Source: an uncultured Agrobacterium sp. (GTDB lineage: Bacteria; Pseudomonadota; Alphaproteobacteria; Rhizobiales; Rhizobiaceae). Taken from it: a stretch of DNA of 64,000 bases. Location of the stretch: contig CAJYTK010000005.1 of assembly GCA_913777615.1 (NCBI GenBank), positions 62,001 to 126,000 on the forward strand, given 5' to 3'. Made by a program: the position numbers and the translations under genes. The notes beneath the pieces were generated by a model, which was not told the origin of the DNA, made no database searches, and saw only the letters and a list, made by a program, of their open reading frames with translations. Below, piece by piece: positions 27,629 through 36,996 of the stretch. Within the stretch, counting starts at the first letter, position 1. Every line of letters starts with the position of its first letter.

Positions 27629-28123
27629 TCAAAGCGTTTCCGAAAATGGCTGCGCGCGTTGCGGCAGACGCTCCGAAATGAGCTTTTTCAGGTGATCGCG
27701 AACCTCGCGATAGGCTTCCAGCCTCTGTTCTCTAGAGCCCGTCTCTACCGTCGGATCCATCGTCGGCCAATAGACGACATCGAGCGCATTGTAGCGCGTC
27801 AATTCGAGTGCGGCGTGATGGGCCTCGGGTGTCAGGGTTATGATCAAATCGAAGAAGTCATCTTCGATCTCATCCATCGTGCGTGGCTTGTGCTTGCCGA
27901 GCGTCAGTCCGGATTCATCGAGAACCGCATCGACGAAGGGGTCACGTTCGCCAGCCCTCACTCCAGCGGACTGGATATAAATTCCGGGCGCAACGAGCTG
28001 TTTGGCAAGGACTTCCGCCATGGGAGAGCGGATGGAATTCATCCCACACATAAACAATATGGCGCGTGGGGCCTTTTCTTTCAAGTCTGGAGCGCCCGAA
28101 CCATCCATGCCTAACCCCGCCAA
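27629..28123 (-). CDS. Low-molecular-weight protein tyrosine phosphatase/ArsC-like protein
   Basis: A 164-aa member of the LMW phosphatase superfamily. The P-loop C(X5)R-S is present as [20 protein letters not shown] near residues 22-41. The acidic catalytic loop is in the C-terminal third ([12 protein letters not shown]). It could be a tyrosine phosphatase or an arsenate-reductase-type enzyme; genome context favours a housekeeping role, since it lies in hisD-UPF0262-ptp. Its start overlaps the UPF0262 gene by 13 bp; the ATG at 28108 would remove the overlap. Confidence 0.85.
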   Translation of the reverse strand: MAGLGMDGSGAPDLKEKAPRAILFMCGMNSIRSPMAEVLAKQLVAPGIYIQSAGVRAGERDPFVDAVLDESGLTLGKHKPRTMDEIEDDFFDLIITLTPEAHHAALELTRYNALDVVYWPTMDPTVETGSREQRLEAYREVRDHLKKLISERLPQRAQPFSETL

Positions 28124-28584
28124 TAAAGAACACAGACGAGGGTAAAGAGACGACGGGCAGTATCGAAATCCACCTTTATCTTTCCCGCCAAACGGTCCAT
28201 CAGGGTCTGCGATCCATCATTGTGAATGCCGCGCCGTCCCATGTCGATCGCCTCGATCTGGCTTGGCGTGGATGAGCGGATCGCCTCGTAATAGCTTTCG
28301 CAGATCAGAAAGTAGTCTTTGATGATCCGACGGAAGGGTGTCAGCGACAGAATGTGTGTGGCCACATCTTGCTGTTCCTGCGTCGTGATGGAGAAGACGA
28401 GCTTTGCTTCCACCAGCGAAATATTGAGCCGATAAGGTCCGCCCTCATGACCGAGGGGCTCGAAGGAGTTTTCCTCAATTAGATCGAAGATGGCAACGGC
28501 GCGTTCGTGTTCCACGTCAGGCGTCGACCGGCCGATGCTTTCGTCCAGCACGACGTCGCAGAGTCTGAAGTCGCCTGCCGCCAT
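28111..28584 (-). CDS. UPF0262 family protein
   Basis: A 157-aa conserved cytoplasmic protein of Rhizobiales. The opening [20 protein letters not shown] and the middle [16 protein letters not shown], then [25 protein letters not shown], are characteristic of the UPF0262 family. No catalytic motif can be named. It starts 3 bp after hisD and overlaps the phosphatase gene, so the three are one operon. Function is unknown. Confidence 0.88.
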   Translation of the reverse strand: MAAGDFRLCDVVLDESIGRSTPDVEHERAVAIFDLIEENSFEPLGHEGGPYRLNISLVEAKLVFSITTQEQQDVATHILSLTPFRRIIKDYFLICESYYEAIRSSTPSQIEAIDMGRRGIHNDGSQTLMDRLAGKIKVDFDTARRLFTLVCVLYWRG

Positions 28585-28587
28585 CTC

Positions 28588-29886
28588 CTACCCTTCCGGA
28601 TTTAGACGAATGGAGACCGACCGCGCATGCGCGTCCAACCCTTCCGAATTGGCAAGCGTGATGGCAGCAGGTGCGAGCTGGCGCAACTGATCGGGTCCAA
28701 GCCGCAGGATGGAGGTGCGCTTGACGAAATCCAGAACAGAAAGTCCGGAGGAGAAACGGGCCGACCGCGCCGTCGGCAGAACGTGGTTCGATCCGCCGAC
28801 ATAATCGCCGATGACCTCGGGCGTATGACGACCAACGAAGATCGCACCCGCGTTGCGAACGCCCGCCATCAGTGTCTCCGGGTCATCCACCGCCAGCTCG
28901 AGATGCTCGGCCGCGATACGGTTGGCCAGCGGAACAGATTTGGAGAGATCATCGACCAGAATGATCGCACCGAAGTCGCGCCAGCTTGCGGTCGCAGTTT
29001 CAGAACGCGAGAGCTGTTTCAGCTGTCTCTCTACAGCTTTTTCGACAGCGCGGCCTAGGTCTGCATCATCGGTGATGAGAATGGATTGCGCACCCGGATC
29101 ATGTTCGGCCTGCGCCAGAAGATCGGCCGCCAGCCAGTCCGGGTCATTATGCCTGTCGGCAATCACCAGCACTTCAGACGGGCCTGCAATCATGTCGATG
29201 CCCACCGTGCCGAACACTTGGCGTTTGGCGGCCGCGACATAAGCATTGCCCGGTCCAACGATTTTGGCAACGGGGGCGATGGTCTCAGTGCCGTAGGCCA
29301 GGGCTGCGATAGCCTGCGCACCGCCTATGCGGTAGATCTCCTCGACACCGGCGATACGCGCCGCTGCGAGCACAGCCAGATTGATCTTTCCGGCGTTTGC
29401 CGGAACGACCATGACGATACGCTCGACGCCCGCGACCTTCGCCGGCACCGCATTCATCAGCACAGAGCTTGGATAGCTTGCAGTGCCCCCTGGAACGTAC
29501 AGACCAACGGCTTCGATGGCGGTCCATCTGGAGCCGAGGCCGACGCCGATATCGTCTTCATAGATATCGTCTTTCGGCATCTGCCGTGCGTGATGTTTCT
29601 CGATCCGCTGCGCCGCAAGCTTGAGCGCATCCAGAACCTCAGAATCGACCGCGCTCACCGCCGCATCGATTTCCGCTTCCGTGACACGCATGGCGGCTTT
29701 TGAAAAATCCAGCCCATCGAACTTCAAAGAGTAATGCGCCAGAGCCTCGTCGCCGCGCTTGCGAATATCGTCGATAATGTCTCGCACGACAGCGTTCACA
29801 TCCTCCGAAACCTCACGTTTCGTCGTCAGGAACGCAGCGAAATCCCGTTCGAAATCAGAAGACGATTGCTCCAGCCAGATTGCCAC
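28588..29886 (-). CDS. hisD: Histidinol dehydrogenase HisD
   Basis: A 432-aa zinc enzyme that oxidises L-histidinol to L-histidine in two NAD-dependent steps, the end of the histidine pathway. Diagnostic segments: GLYVPGGTASYPSSVLMNAV, IYRIGGAQAIAALAYGTETI, IVGPGNAYVAAAKRQVFGTV, IDMIAGPSEVLVIADRHNDP, AEHDPGAQSILIT, and EHLELAVDDPE. Length is normal. It is the first gene of the hisD-UPF0262-ptp unit. Confidence 0.97.
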   Translation of the reverse strand: MAIWLEQSSSDFERDFAAFLTTKREVSEDVNAVVRDIIDDIRKRGDEALAHYSLKFDGLDFSKAAMRVTEAEIDAAVSAVDSEVLDALKLAAQRIEKHHARQMPKDDIYEDDIGVGLGSRWTAIEAVGLYVPGGTASYPSSVLMNAVPAKVAGVERIVMVVPANAGKINLAVLAAARIAGVEEIYRIGGAQAIAALAYGTETIAPVAKIVGPGNAYVAAAKRQVFGTVGIDMIAGPSEVLVIADRHNDPDWLAADLLAQAEHDPGAQSILITDDADLGRAVEKAVERQLKQLSRSETATASWRDFGAIILVDDLSKSVPLANRIAAEHLELAVDDPETLMAGVRNAGAIFVGRHTPEVIGDYVGGSNHVLPTARSARFSSGLSVLDFVKRTSILRLGPDQLRQLAPAAITLANSEGLDAHARSVSIRLNPEG

Positions 29887-30026
29887 TTCACTTCACCCTT
29901 TTTGAAGCCTCCCGGAGCCGGCGAGGCGCAACTATCAGCCGCCTCGAAAGCAGACGGCACATGGGTATGTGGCATAAATCGAAACATGCGGGCAAGGCAA
30001 TTCCCCGCCCGCCTCACCGCTTCTAA

Positions 30027-30464
30027 TTAGTCCGCCGGATGGACGGGTCTAGACTCGGTTTCCCAGGCACCGCTCAGATCGGTCAACTGCGCCTCGATAC
30101 ATTCCACATCGAGCGCGATAGCCCCGCCTCCGGAGAGCGTGAGCTCAATTGTGCCGTCGGGTCCATCGCCCTTCTGGATGAAACGGATGGCAAGAAGCGA
30201 ATGGACCTGTTCCTTGTCGTTGCGGTTGATGCCGCTGGAGCGGACTGACGCAACACGCTTCAGAACCAGCGCAGACCGGCACCGCTCCGGCGGATGGTTC
30301 TTTTTGCCGCCATGCTCCCAAACGAAACGGTTGGCTGACAGAACGAGCTGGCCGGGACGGGGATCGAAAGACACGTCCTTCAACTTGAAGACACTGTCCT
30401 GCATGTGAGTGGAAATAATGGCGAGATCCTCGCCATCCAGCGCCATGAGTTTAAGGCCGCTCAT
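30027..30464 (-). CDS. DUF2948 family protein
   Basis: A 145-aa conserved alphaproteobacterial protein of unknown function (LKLMALDGEDLAIISTHMQD, FVWEHGGKKNHPPERCRSAL, LTLSGGGAIALDVECIEAQL). I chose the ATG at 30464: the protein begins MSGLKLMALDG as in relatives, whereas the longer frame to 30611 adds 49 residues of unrelated composition. It sits 177 bp downstream of murA and 140 bp upstream of hisD on the same strand, the usual murA-DUF2948-hisD order in rhizobia. Confidence 0.85.
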   Translation of the reverse strand: MSGLKLMALDGEDLAIISTHMQDSVFKLKDVSFDPRPGQLVLSANRFVWEHGGKKNHPPERCRSALVLKRVASVRSSGINRNDKEQVHSLLAIRFIQKGDGPDGTIELTLSGGGAIALDVECIEAQLTDLSGAWETESRPVHPAD

Positions 30465-30641
30465 CGTTTCTTGGTCCTCATCTCGCGGACAGGTCCGCGC
30501 TCTCGCGTTCAACATATGCGAAGTACGACGCGCACCACACGGGTCGTTTGCGTCATCGTTCAAGTGGTTGATCTTGAGATAGGCAGTCGGGGCCGGTTCT
30601 TCAACGCACACGGCCCCTCGTTAAGGATCGGCGATGAAGGA

Positions 30642-31934
30642 TCAGTCGCTAACGCGCTCGACTTTCGCGCCGCAGCGGTTCAGTTTTTCTTCGAGACGCT
30701 CGAAACCGCGGTCCAGGTGATAGACGCGCGACACCATGGTTTCGCCTTCGGCAACAAGTCCGGCAATGACCAGCGAAACGGATGCGCGCAGGTCGGTCGC
30801 CATCACCGGTGCGCCGCGCAGACGCGACACGCCTTCAATGCGCGCCATCTGCCCCGAGAGCGAAATCTTGGCGCCGAGGCGGGCCAGTTCCTGCACGTGC
30901 ATGAAGCGATTTTCGAAAATCGTTTCGGTGATGTGTGATACGCCGTCGGCCCTGGTCATCAGGGCCATGAACTGCGCCTGCAAATCCGTCGGGAAGCCGG
31001 GGAATGGTTCGGTCACGACATCGACCGGACGAATGCCGTTGCCGTTGCGCACCACGCGAAGGCCGGTCTGCGTTTCCGTGATCGTGGCACCGGCAAGCCG
31101 AAGCGTCTCGATGGCGTTGTCGAGCAGCGAAGCGCGCGTGCCTTCAAGCACGACGTCGCCACCTGTCATGGCGACTGCCATGGCGTAGGTGCCGGTTTCG
31201 ATGCGGTCGGGAAGAACGCGGTGGCGCGCACCGGAGAGTGAGGTCACGCCTTCGATGGTGATGGTCGACGTGCCTGCACCTTCTATTTTTGCACCCATGG
31301 CCGAGAGGCACTGGGCAAGGTCGACGACCTCGGGTTCGCGGGCTGCGTTATGAATGACCGTCGTGCCACGTGCGAGCGTCGCAGCCATGAGCATAACATG
31401 GGTCGCACCGACAGAAACCTTGGGGAAGGTGTAGGTGGCACCGATCAAACCGCCAGCGGGTGCGGTCGCATTGATGTAACCGCCGTCGATTTCCATTATG
31501 GCGCCGAGCGCTTCCAAGCCTTCGATGAAGAGATCCACAGGGCGCGTGCCGATAGCGCAACCGCCTGGCAGCGAGACTCGTGCCCTGCCTTCGCGGGCGA
31601 GAAGTGGGCCGATCACCCAGAAGCTGGCGCGCATCTTGGAGACAAGTTCGTAAGGAGCGGTCGTATCGACGATCGTGCGGCAGGTAAAATGCACCGTGCG
31701 GGAATAGCTCTCGCCCTGGCTTTCGCGGCGGCCATTGACGGAAATATCGACGCCGTGGTTGCCGAGAATGCGGATCAGCTGCTCGACGTCAGCCAGATGC
31801 GGCACATTTTCCAATGTCAGCGTATCGCTGGTCAGCAGCGATGCGATCATCAATGGCAATGCAGCATTCTTTGCTCCGGAAATCGGGATGATGCCGTTCA
31901 GCTCGTTCCCGCCTGTGATTCTGATACGATCCAT
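30642..31934 (-). CDS. murA: UDP-N-acetylglucosamine 1-carboxyvinyltransferase MurA
   Basis: A 430-aa enzyme for the first committed step of peptidoglycan synthesis: enolpyruvyl transfer from PEP to UDP-GlcNAc. The start at 31934 gives [20 protein letters not shown] followed by AKNAALPLM, the exact family N-terminus; the frame is open 32 codons upstream. The catalytic loop carries the fosfomycin-target Cys in [14 protein letters not shown] near residue 123. The Asp in [13 protein letters not shown] and the C-terminal [14 protein letters not shown] are also present. Confidence 0.97.
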   Translation of the reverse strand: MDRIRITGGNELNGIIPISGAKNAALPLMIASLLTSDTLTLENVPHLADVEQLIRILGNHGVDISVNGRRESQGESYSRTVHFTCRTIVDTTAPYELVSKMRASFWVIGPLLAREGRARVSLPGGCAIGTRPVDLFIEGLEALGAIMEIDGGYINATAPAGGLIGATYTFPKVSVGATHVMLMAATLARGTTVIHNAAREPEVVDLAQCLSAMGAKIEGAGTSTITIEGVTSLSGARHRVLPDRIETGTYAMAVAMTGGDVVLEGTRASLLDNAIETLRLAGATITETQTGLRVVRNGNGIRPVDVVTEPFPGFPTDLQAQFMALMTRADGVSHITETIFENRFMHVQELARLGAKISLSGQMARIEGVSRLRGAPVMATDLRASVSLVIAGLVAEGETMVSRVYHLDRGFERLEEKLNRCGAKVERVSD

Positions 31935-32084
31935 TCGTCCCTTACGAGCGATGCGCTCGCCTTTCCTAAATGCCGGTAAGGCATGTGTTGGCGCCGGCCT
32001 GCCATTTCGGCAGCTCAGCTGAAAATACATGGTGCCGCCGACCTCACGAGCGAGTTCAAGCGGAAGATGAAATCCCTGTCCGGT

Positions 32085-32342
32085 TCAATTGTCCCCGGCT
32101 TGTTCTTGTCCGGACGATTCGTTCGTTTTTACGGCAGGAAGACCGATCGTGTCGTCTTCATTGCCGGCGCGACGCGCACGCAGCTGCTGTTTGCGCCGCG
32201 CAAGATTTTCACGCAGCTTTTTTGCCGCGCGTGCCTTGCGCTCCGCTTCTCGCTGTTTCGCCTTCTCGCCCGGTCCGCTCTGCCCGGATAGAAGCGGCTG
32301 TTGCGGGGTTTCGTCCTGATCTTCATCCATAGGCGGTGTCAT
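32085..32342 (-). CDS. Small basic coiled-coil protein, conserved hypothetical
   Basis: An 85-aa protein with an acidic/Pro/Gln N-terminus (MTPPMDEDQDETPQQP), a strongly basic helical middle (KQREAERKARAAKKLRENLA, then RRKQQLRARRAG) and an acidic tail. The middle could bind nucleic acid or ribosome, but nothing specific is seen. It is upstream of murA on the same strand with 150 bp between. The start may be the fifth codon instead. The biased composition makes it only moderately certain to be real. Confidence 0.55.
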   Translation of the reverse strand: MTPPMDEDQDETPQQPLLSGQSGPGEKAKQREAERKARAAKKLRENLARRKQQLRARRAGNEDDTIGLPAVKTNESSGQEQAGDN

Positions 32343-32483
32343 AAACGAATTTCCCGCCTTTCAACAGTGGCCCTGTCTTTTTTCAGAAAGGTATGGTGAA
32401 GTCGCACTTTGACGCTTGCGCTCGTCAAAAACCTATGGCAATAGGCGCCCACTTGATGTCGAGGCGGCGCTTCGGCGACAGAT

Positions 32484-32558
<75 letters not shown>

Positions 32559-32788
32559 TTCATTCTCATGTAAATTTGCATTGTTTTCATCAGCTTTGGT
32601 CGCAGTTGAACCTCGCGTCCATCGATGATGGTCGCACCGATCCCGTGATCGTCATTGGAAAACAACGGTATCATGGTGGGTAACATATTTGACGCGTGCC
32701 CTATCCGGCACGTGCGGTTTGGACACGACATCCGATAGAACAGACAGGTGGCCATGGGCGGACCCGAAGGATCGCAACACGCCCCAGA

Positions 32789-33055
32789 TCAGAAGCCGGA
32801 CTGAACGCGGGAAAAGACGAGATTGGTGAAGAGTGCGATTTGCGCGCCGACGAAGGGCGCTGTGAAGCCGATGGCGACCATGACCGCGATGATCTTAGGA
32901 ACGAACGTCAACGTCATTTCCTGAATCTGCGTCAGCGCCTGGATAAAAGCGATGATGATACCGACCGCCATGGCAGCAAGGACCGCAGGCCCCGATGCGA
33001 TCAGCACCGTCCAGATCGCATTTTGCATAATATCGAGAGCGTCTGCCTCGTTCAT
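32789..33055 (-). CDS. fliQ: Flagellar type III export gate protein FliQ
   Basis: An 88-aa, two-helix membrane protein: AIWTVLIASGPAVLAAMAVG and IIAVMVAIGFTAPFVGAQIA, with the conserved IIIAFIQALTQIQEMTLTFV between. The start at 33055 (MNEADALDIMQ) gives the normal length; the frame is open to 33160 but those 35 residues are not family sequence. FliQ is a lateral subunit of the FliPQR gate. It is 207 bp downstream of flgD, with a hairpin between, so it may be transcribed at a different level from the flgE-flgD operon. The 230 bp between fliQ and the tRNA hold nothing I can name beyond a short CGTGCC/GGCACG inverted repeat (32695-32712). Confidence 0.95.
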   Translation of the reverse strand: MNEADALDIMQNAIWTVLIASGPAVLAAMAVGIIIAFIQALTQIQEMTLTFVPKIIAVMVAIGFTAPFVGAQIALFTNLVFSRVQSGF

Positions 33056-33206
33056 CTCGGTCCGCTCATTCCGCTCCGCCAAATCATGCCGAGCTTGAAT
33101 TATATGGGTGTGAGCCTCGGGCCAAGATCGGGTTTGACTCCGCGCAGCACGATGCATCAATTCAAAAATTAAAGCGTGCTTTACGGGTCCTAACGGACAC
33201 GTTTCG

Positions 33207-33237
33207 CTCTAATGGCTGCCGAAAGCTGCCATTAGAG
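33207..33237 (-). terminator. 10-bp stem-loop downstream of flgD
   Basis: CTCTAATGGC (33207-33216) and GCCATTAGAG (33228-33237) form a perfect 10-bp stem with an 11-nt loop. It begins 26 bases after the flgD stop on the - strand. No T-run follows, so it is a possible attenuator or RNA-stability element between flgD and fliQ. Confidence 0.45.
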
Positions 33238-33262
33238 ATACTATGTGATTCGACGGAAGGCG

Positions 33263-33682
33263 TTAAGCTGCCGTCTGGGAGATTTTGATGCCTTGTCCGA
33301 TCGCAATCGTCGCGCCCGTCGTCGTGTTGGCCGTTAGCCCTTCGGACGTGACTTCTACAGACTTAACGATGCCGCTCGTTTTGCCATCGGCGCTGGTGAT
33401 CGTCTTGCCGATGTAGGATGAGGCGTTTGAGAGAGACGAGGCTGAAATCAGGCTCTCCAGATTGGTATTCATCTTGATGGACTGCTCTACCTGCGAGAAG
33501 GTCGCAAGCTGCGCAACCTGCTGGCTCGGATCCATAGGATCGGTAGGGTCCTGGTTCTTCATCTGGGTGATGAGAAGCTTCAGGAAGTTGTCGTAATCGA
33601 GCGTCGCCTTCTTGGCATCCGTCTTCGATGCGGATGTTGCAGTGGTCGCTGTCGATGCAGAACTGGTGACTGGGTCTACCAT
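33263..33682 (-). CDS. flgD: Hook-capping protein FlgD (short form)
   Basis: A 139-aa scaffold for hook assembly. The N-terminal segment [20 protein letters not shown], then [20 protein letters not shown] is the FlgD signature. The C-terminal part is short ([20 protein letters not shown]) and lacks the Tudor/FnIII domains of the ~230-aa enterobacterial protein, as is usual in Rhizobiaceae. It overlaps flbT by seven bases. Confidence 0.93.
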   Translation of the reverse strand: MVDPVTSSASTATTATSASKTDAKKATLDYDNFLKLLITQMKNQDPTDPMDPSQQVAQLATFSQVEQSIKMNTNLESLISASSLSNASSYIGKTITSADGKTSGIVKSVEVTSEGLTANTTTGATIAIGQGIKISQTAA

Positions 33683-34122
33683 GGCGCGATTTCCCTTCGC
33701 AGTTCGCTCACCGCCGCAGGCGTGATCTCATGGCTGTTGAGAATGCTTTCTTCCTTGGCGTAGAGACCGCGAATGGTCTTCAGCGCGTCAAAAGGACGGC
33801 CGGACGAAACCGTGGCATCGATCCGTTTCAATTCGGAACGAATTTCTTCGTTCTTGAAGGTGGCGAGCAGCATGGTGATCGACTTGCGGAAGAGTGTCAG
33901 CGACTGCTCCTTGCCTTCCGGATTGATCAGCATCATCTGCACGATGAAGTACAGCTGCCGCAGAGGTGTGGTCGTATCCTCAAGTTGAAGGACATGGTTT
34001 TCAAGAAGAAACGTCACATCGTTGAGGAATTCCAGGGACACTTTTCTATCGACCCGAAGTACGGCGCCGTTAATGAAGATTTTTTCCCCAGACTTCAAGG
34101 AAATCCGCAGTGTACTTTTCAT
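33676..34122 (-). CDS. flbT: Flagellin synthesis regulator FlbT
   Basis: A 148-aa protein matching Flb[58 protein letters not shown] and the C-terminal [16 protein letters not shown]. In Caulobacter, FlbT binds the 5' untranslated region of flagellin mRNA and limits its translation until the hook is finished; in Brucella it acts positively. It overlaps flaF by four bases and flgD by seven. A possible RNA target is the leader conserved in flaA, flaB and flaC here. Confidence 0.94.
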   Translation of the reverse strand: MKSTLRISLKSGEKIFINGAVLRVDRKVSLEFLNDVTFLLENHVLQLEDTTTPLRQLYFIVQMMLINPEGKEQSLTLFRKSITMLLATFKNEEIRSELKRIDATVSSGRPFDALKTIRGLYAKEESILNSHEITPAAVSELRREIAPW

Positions 34123-34466
34123 TTTAGTCCATCCTTGATGATGGTGGTGACGTCGATAATGCCCTGGTAGTTCGTAGAGTTACGCTTGCGTATCTGCTCG
34201 CATTCCTTGAGAATCCACATGGCGATGGAAATAAGGTTGGCTTTCAGTTCGACCGGCAGTTCATTCTCGGGTTGCCGGAGATCGTCAATGAAACGTGTCC
34301 AAACCCGCCTTGTGTAGAAAATGGCCTCAATGCCGTCCTTGCCATATCTGTCCTGCTGCTTGGCAATCTCCAAGAGTTCGATAGATCGCTCAAGGACCTG
34401 TCTTTCCCGGTCGCGGGCAATATGGGGGTCATCCTCCATGATCTCCGCATATGAAAACTGGAACAT
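34119..34466 (-). CDS. flaF: Flagellar biosynthesis regulator FlaF
   Basis: A 115-aa helical protein of the FlaF family ([60 protein letters not shown]). In Caulobacter FlaF is a secretion chaperone for flagellins that works opposite to FlbT; in Brucella the pair also acts in opposition. It sits between flgL and flbT, as in other alphaproteobacteria, with a 4-bp overlap to flbT and 54 bp from flgL. The genome type normally lacks FliS, and none was seen here. Confidence 0.94.
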   Translation of the reverse strand: MFQFSYAEIMEDDPHIARDRERQVLERSIELLEIAKQQDRYGKDGIEAIFYTRRVWTRFIDDLRQPENELPVELKANLISIAMWILKECEQIRKRNSTNYQGIIDVTTIIKDGLK

Positions 34467-34520
34467 TTATTTTTCCTTCATGGCCCAATGCGCCGCCCGT
34501 CATCGGCGGAATAGTTCCTG

Positions 34521-35534
34521 TTAAATGAAGTTCACGAGGCTAAGCCCCTGAATTTTCGAAGTGATTTTGTAAGACGTCTCGACCTGGTTCAAAAGCGTGG
34601 TGAGCCGCGTCGATGCTTCATAGGTGTCGATGCCCACAAGATCGGAAAGCTGAGTGTCGATGATGGTCTTTTGCGCACTCATATAGGTGTTCGCCTTTTC
34701 CACTCGCTCCTGAGACAAGCCGATCTTGGCACGCTGAGTATCGATGTTGGCAATGGCGGCGCCTGCAAGCTTGGTCGTGGTTTCATTCACCACTGACAGC
34801 GCGCTCGCGCCCAAACCATGATTGACCAGCTGAGAGGATATCACACTGGCGAGCACCAGGTTCTTGAAACCGTCAGCGTTGGCGCTGGTGGATGTCGATA
34901 CGGTTTCCGAAGTGCTAATGCGGCTGCTCATCGTGGTATCGGACGCATTGGTCCAGGACGACCAGTCGAAATTGTCCTGATAGTCCTGCAAGAAGCTCGC
35001 GACATCGGTTGGCGAGGCCGCAGACGGATCCGGAAAGCGAGTGTCGAACGCCGTTTTCAGATCGCTGCCGATATCGGCGATGAAGCTATCGTTCAACGTC
35101 TGCGCGTCGGTATTGATGCCCGAGAACAGGTACTCCCCGTTGACGGCGGTGTTCGCATAGCTGGTGAAATTCTCCAGCACCGAGTTCGCAGTCGTCGCCG
35201 CCACTCCAAGGCTGCTGGAGTCCGTGTTGCCGCTGAGCGCGATAACCGAATTGAGCAGGGTCTGTGCCGAATCCGACATGTTCTTCATCGCAAGTTGCGA
35301 TGCATCCATGCGCTGCTGTGCGACCGAGTTCGAATCGACGATCGACTGAAGCCGCTTGCTTTCGCGGGTGTAATCGAGACTCGTCGAGGTGCGCGTCCCA
35401 AGTACCACGCCGGCATCAGAATAGGTGCCGGTAACGGCTTCCTTCTGCAGCTTGCTGATTTCGGCCTGAGCGTTGGTCACCGTCAATTGCATGGCCGTGC
35501 TGACGGTTTGTGAGGAGATCGCCGTTGTTTTCAT
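34521..35534 (-). CDS. flgL: Hook-filament junction protein FlgL
   Basis: A 337-aa exported junction protein. The N-terminal helix is SSQTVSTAMQLTVTNAQAEI followed by SKLQKEAVTGTYSDAG. The C-terminal flagellin-like helix is VEKANTYMSAQKTIIDTQLS, then TRLTTLLNQVETSYKITSKI. It is flagellin-related in both D0 arms but lacks the length of FlgK. It follows flgK by one base, a conserved flgK-flgL pair, and is a probable client of the FlgN-like chaperone at 19653. Confidence 0.93.
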   Translation of the reverse strand: MKTTAISSQTVSTAMQLTVTNAQAEISKLQKEAVTGTYSDAGVVLGTRTSTSLDYTRESKRLQSIVDSNSVAQQRMDASQLAMKNMSDSAQTLLNSVIALSGNTDSSSLGVAATTANSVLENFTSYANTAVNGEYLFSGINTDAQTLNDSFIADIGSDLKTAFDTRFPDPSAASPTDVASFLQDYQDNFDWSSWTNASDTTMSSRISTSETVSTSTSANADGFKNLVLASVISSQLVNHGLGASALSVVNETTTKLAGAAIANIDTQRAKIGLSQERVEKANTYMSAQKTIIDTQLSDLVGIDTYEASTRLTTLLNQVETSYKITSKIQGLSLVNFI

Positions 35535-35535
35535 A

Positions 35536-36978
35536 TTAGTTCGCTGCCTCCAACAGTGTCTTCAGAAGATCGTCTACCGTCGACATGAGCTTTGCGGCTG
35601 CCTTGTAGGACTGCTCGATATCGAGAAGCTGAATAAGCTCCTCATCGAGATTGACGCCGGTTGCGTTGGAATAGGCTTCCTTCGATTTGGTCAGCATGAC
35701 GGAGGTGTTATCGGCTGCCGACGTGGCGTTGCTGCGATATTCCTCGATGAAGCCGACAGAGTCCGTCGCAAAGCTGAGAAGCGTCGTATTGGTGGAGAGG
35801 CCGACAGCTGGATCGAAATCCATCTGCGTGTTGAGACCCGCGGTGTATTTGTAGAGAAGATCCGAATAACCGCTCGATCCTGCCGTGTTCGGGCTCGTTC
35901 CGGCAATGCTGCCGTCGCGCAGTTTTGTCGGCGCTGCGACCGCATTGGGAGCCACGGAGATCAATCCGGCGAGGCCCGGGATAACCTGGGGCGTCTCGAA
36001 ATCCACTGTCGATGCGTCGCGGGTAGTGAAGAGACCGGCGACAGGATTGCCCGCGCCGTCATCTTCGGCAAAGGTCTTCATCAGTCCACGGGCGATTTCA
36101 TCCAGTTGCGACTGATAGCTCGGATAAACCTCGTCACGCAATTGAAGCAGGGCCGGAAGTCTGCCCTTCGCCGTGGTATTGCTTCCCGAACCAGGCTTGA
36201 CCGCCACGCCGTCGATGAAGATCGAGGAGCCGGTGGTGGATGCGTCATAGGCGGCGCGAGGCTCGAAGGATATTTTTCGAGGTGTGGTCTCAAACAGCGT
36301 CGTGCCATCGGACGTGTAGATCGCAATGTCGTTGCCCGAACGGACAGCCGTCGAAATACCGATGATACCGGAGATTTCCTTCAGCAGGCCTTCGCGCTTG
36401 TCGAGCGCGTTGTTCGGATCGCGTCCAACCGACGTTGCGTATTTGACCGAATCGTTTGCCTGTTCGAAATCGGACAGCAGTTGATTGAGCTTGGCGACGG
36501 TGTTTTGAATGTCGCTATCGGCATCGGCGCGCAACTGCTGGACCGAGTTGGTCGACGTATTGAGGGCATTGGCAACGTCCGTCGACGCGCTGACGACAGC
36601 GGACGCCAGCGTCACGTCGCTTGGCGAGGCTGCATAGGTCTGCAAGGCGTTCTGTAGCGCTGCCAGATAGGTAGAGGGTGCTGCCGTATATTCTTCTCCG
36701 CCTAGAACGACGCTCAGCGACTTCATTCCATCCAGGAACTTTTGCTTACCGGCATCGTCGGAAGAGGCAGAAAGGTTCTGCTTGAGAAGAGCGGTGTCTT
36801 CAACTCGCTCGATCTTGACGGTGATGGCACCGGTTGACAAGCTTGTGCTGGTGACTGCCGCCCGGCGATTGTAATCCGAAGAGCTTGCATTCGAAATATT
36901 ATTCGAAACGACGGCGCTCTGGAGCGACGTATTGCTCAGAGTGGCCTTAGCCGTATTCAGTGCCGAACCAAGCGACAT
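35536..36978 (-). CDS. flgK: Hook-filament junction protein FlgK
   Basis: A 480-aa exported junction protein. The N-terminus MSLGSALNTAKATLSNTSLQ, then SAVVSNNISNASSSDYNRRA is the typical FlgK opening. The C-terminus VNLDEELIQLLDIEQSYKAA and AKLMSTVDDLLKTLLEAAN carries the conserved hook-associated helix. Length is within the alphaproteobacterial range. It lies 18 bp after flgE and one base before flgL, in the flgE-flgK-flgL-flaF-flbT-flgD order. Confidence 0.95.
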   Translation of the reverse strand: MSLGSALNTAKATLSNTSLQSAVVSNNISNASSSDYNRRAAVTSTSLSTGAITVKIERVEDTALLKQNLSASSDDAGKQKFLDGMKSLSVVLGGEEYTAAPSTYLAALQNALQTYAASPSDVTLASAVVSASTDVANALNTSTNSVQQLRADADSDIQNTVAKLNQLLSDFEQANDSVKYATSVGRDPNNALDKREGLLKEISGIIGISTAVRSGNDIAIYTSDGTTLFETTPRKISFEPRAAYDASTTGSSIFIDGVAVKPGSGSNTTAKGRLPALLQLRDEVYPSYQSQLDEIARGLMKTFAEDDGAGNPVAGLFTTRDASTVDFETPQVIPGLAGLISVAPNAVAAPTKLRDGSIAGTSPNTAGSSGYSDLLYKYTAGLNTQMDFDPAVGLSTNTTLLSFATDSVGFIEEYRSNATSAADNTSVMLTKSKEAYSNATGVNLDEELIQLLDIEQSYKAAAKLMSTVDDLLKTLLEAAN

Positions 36979-36996
36979 TCACTCGTCCTCTAAACG

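Noticed and set aside
32695-32712. CGTGCC/GGCACG inverted repeat after fliQ as a terminator
   Set aside because: Only six pairs and no T-run; too weak to call, noted under fliQ.
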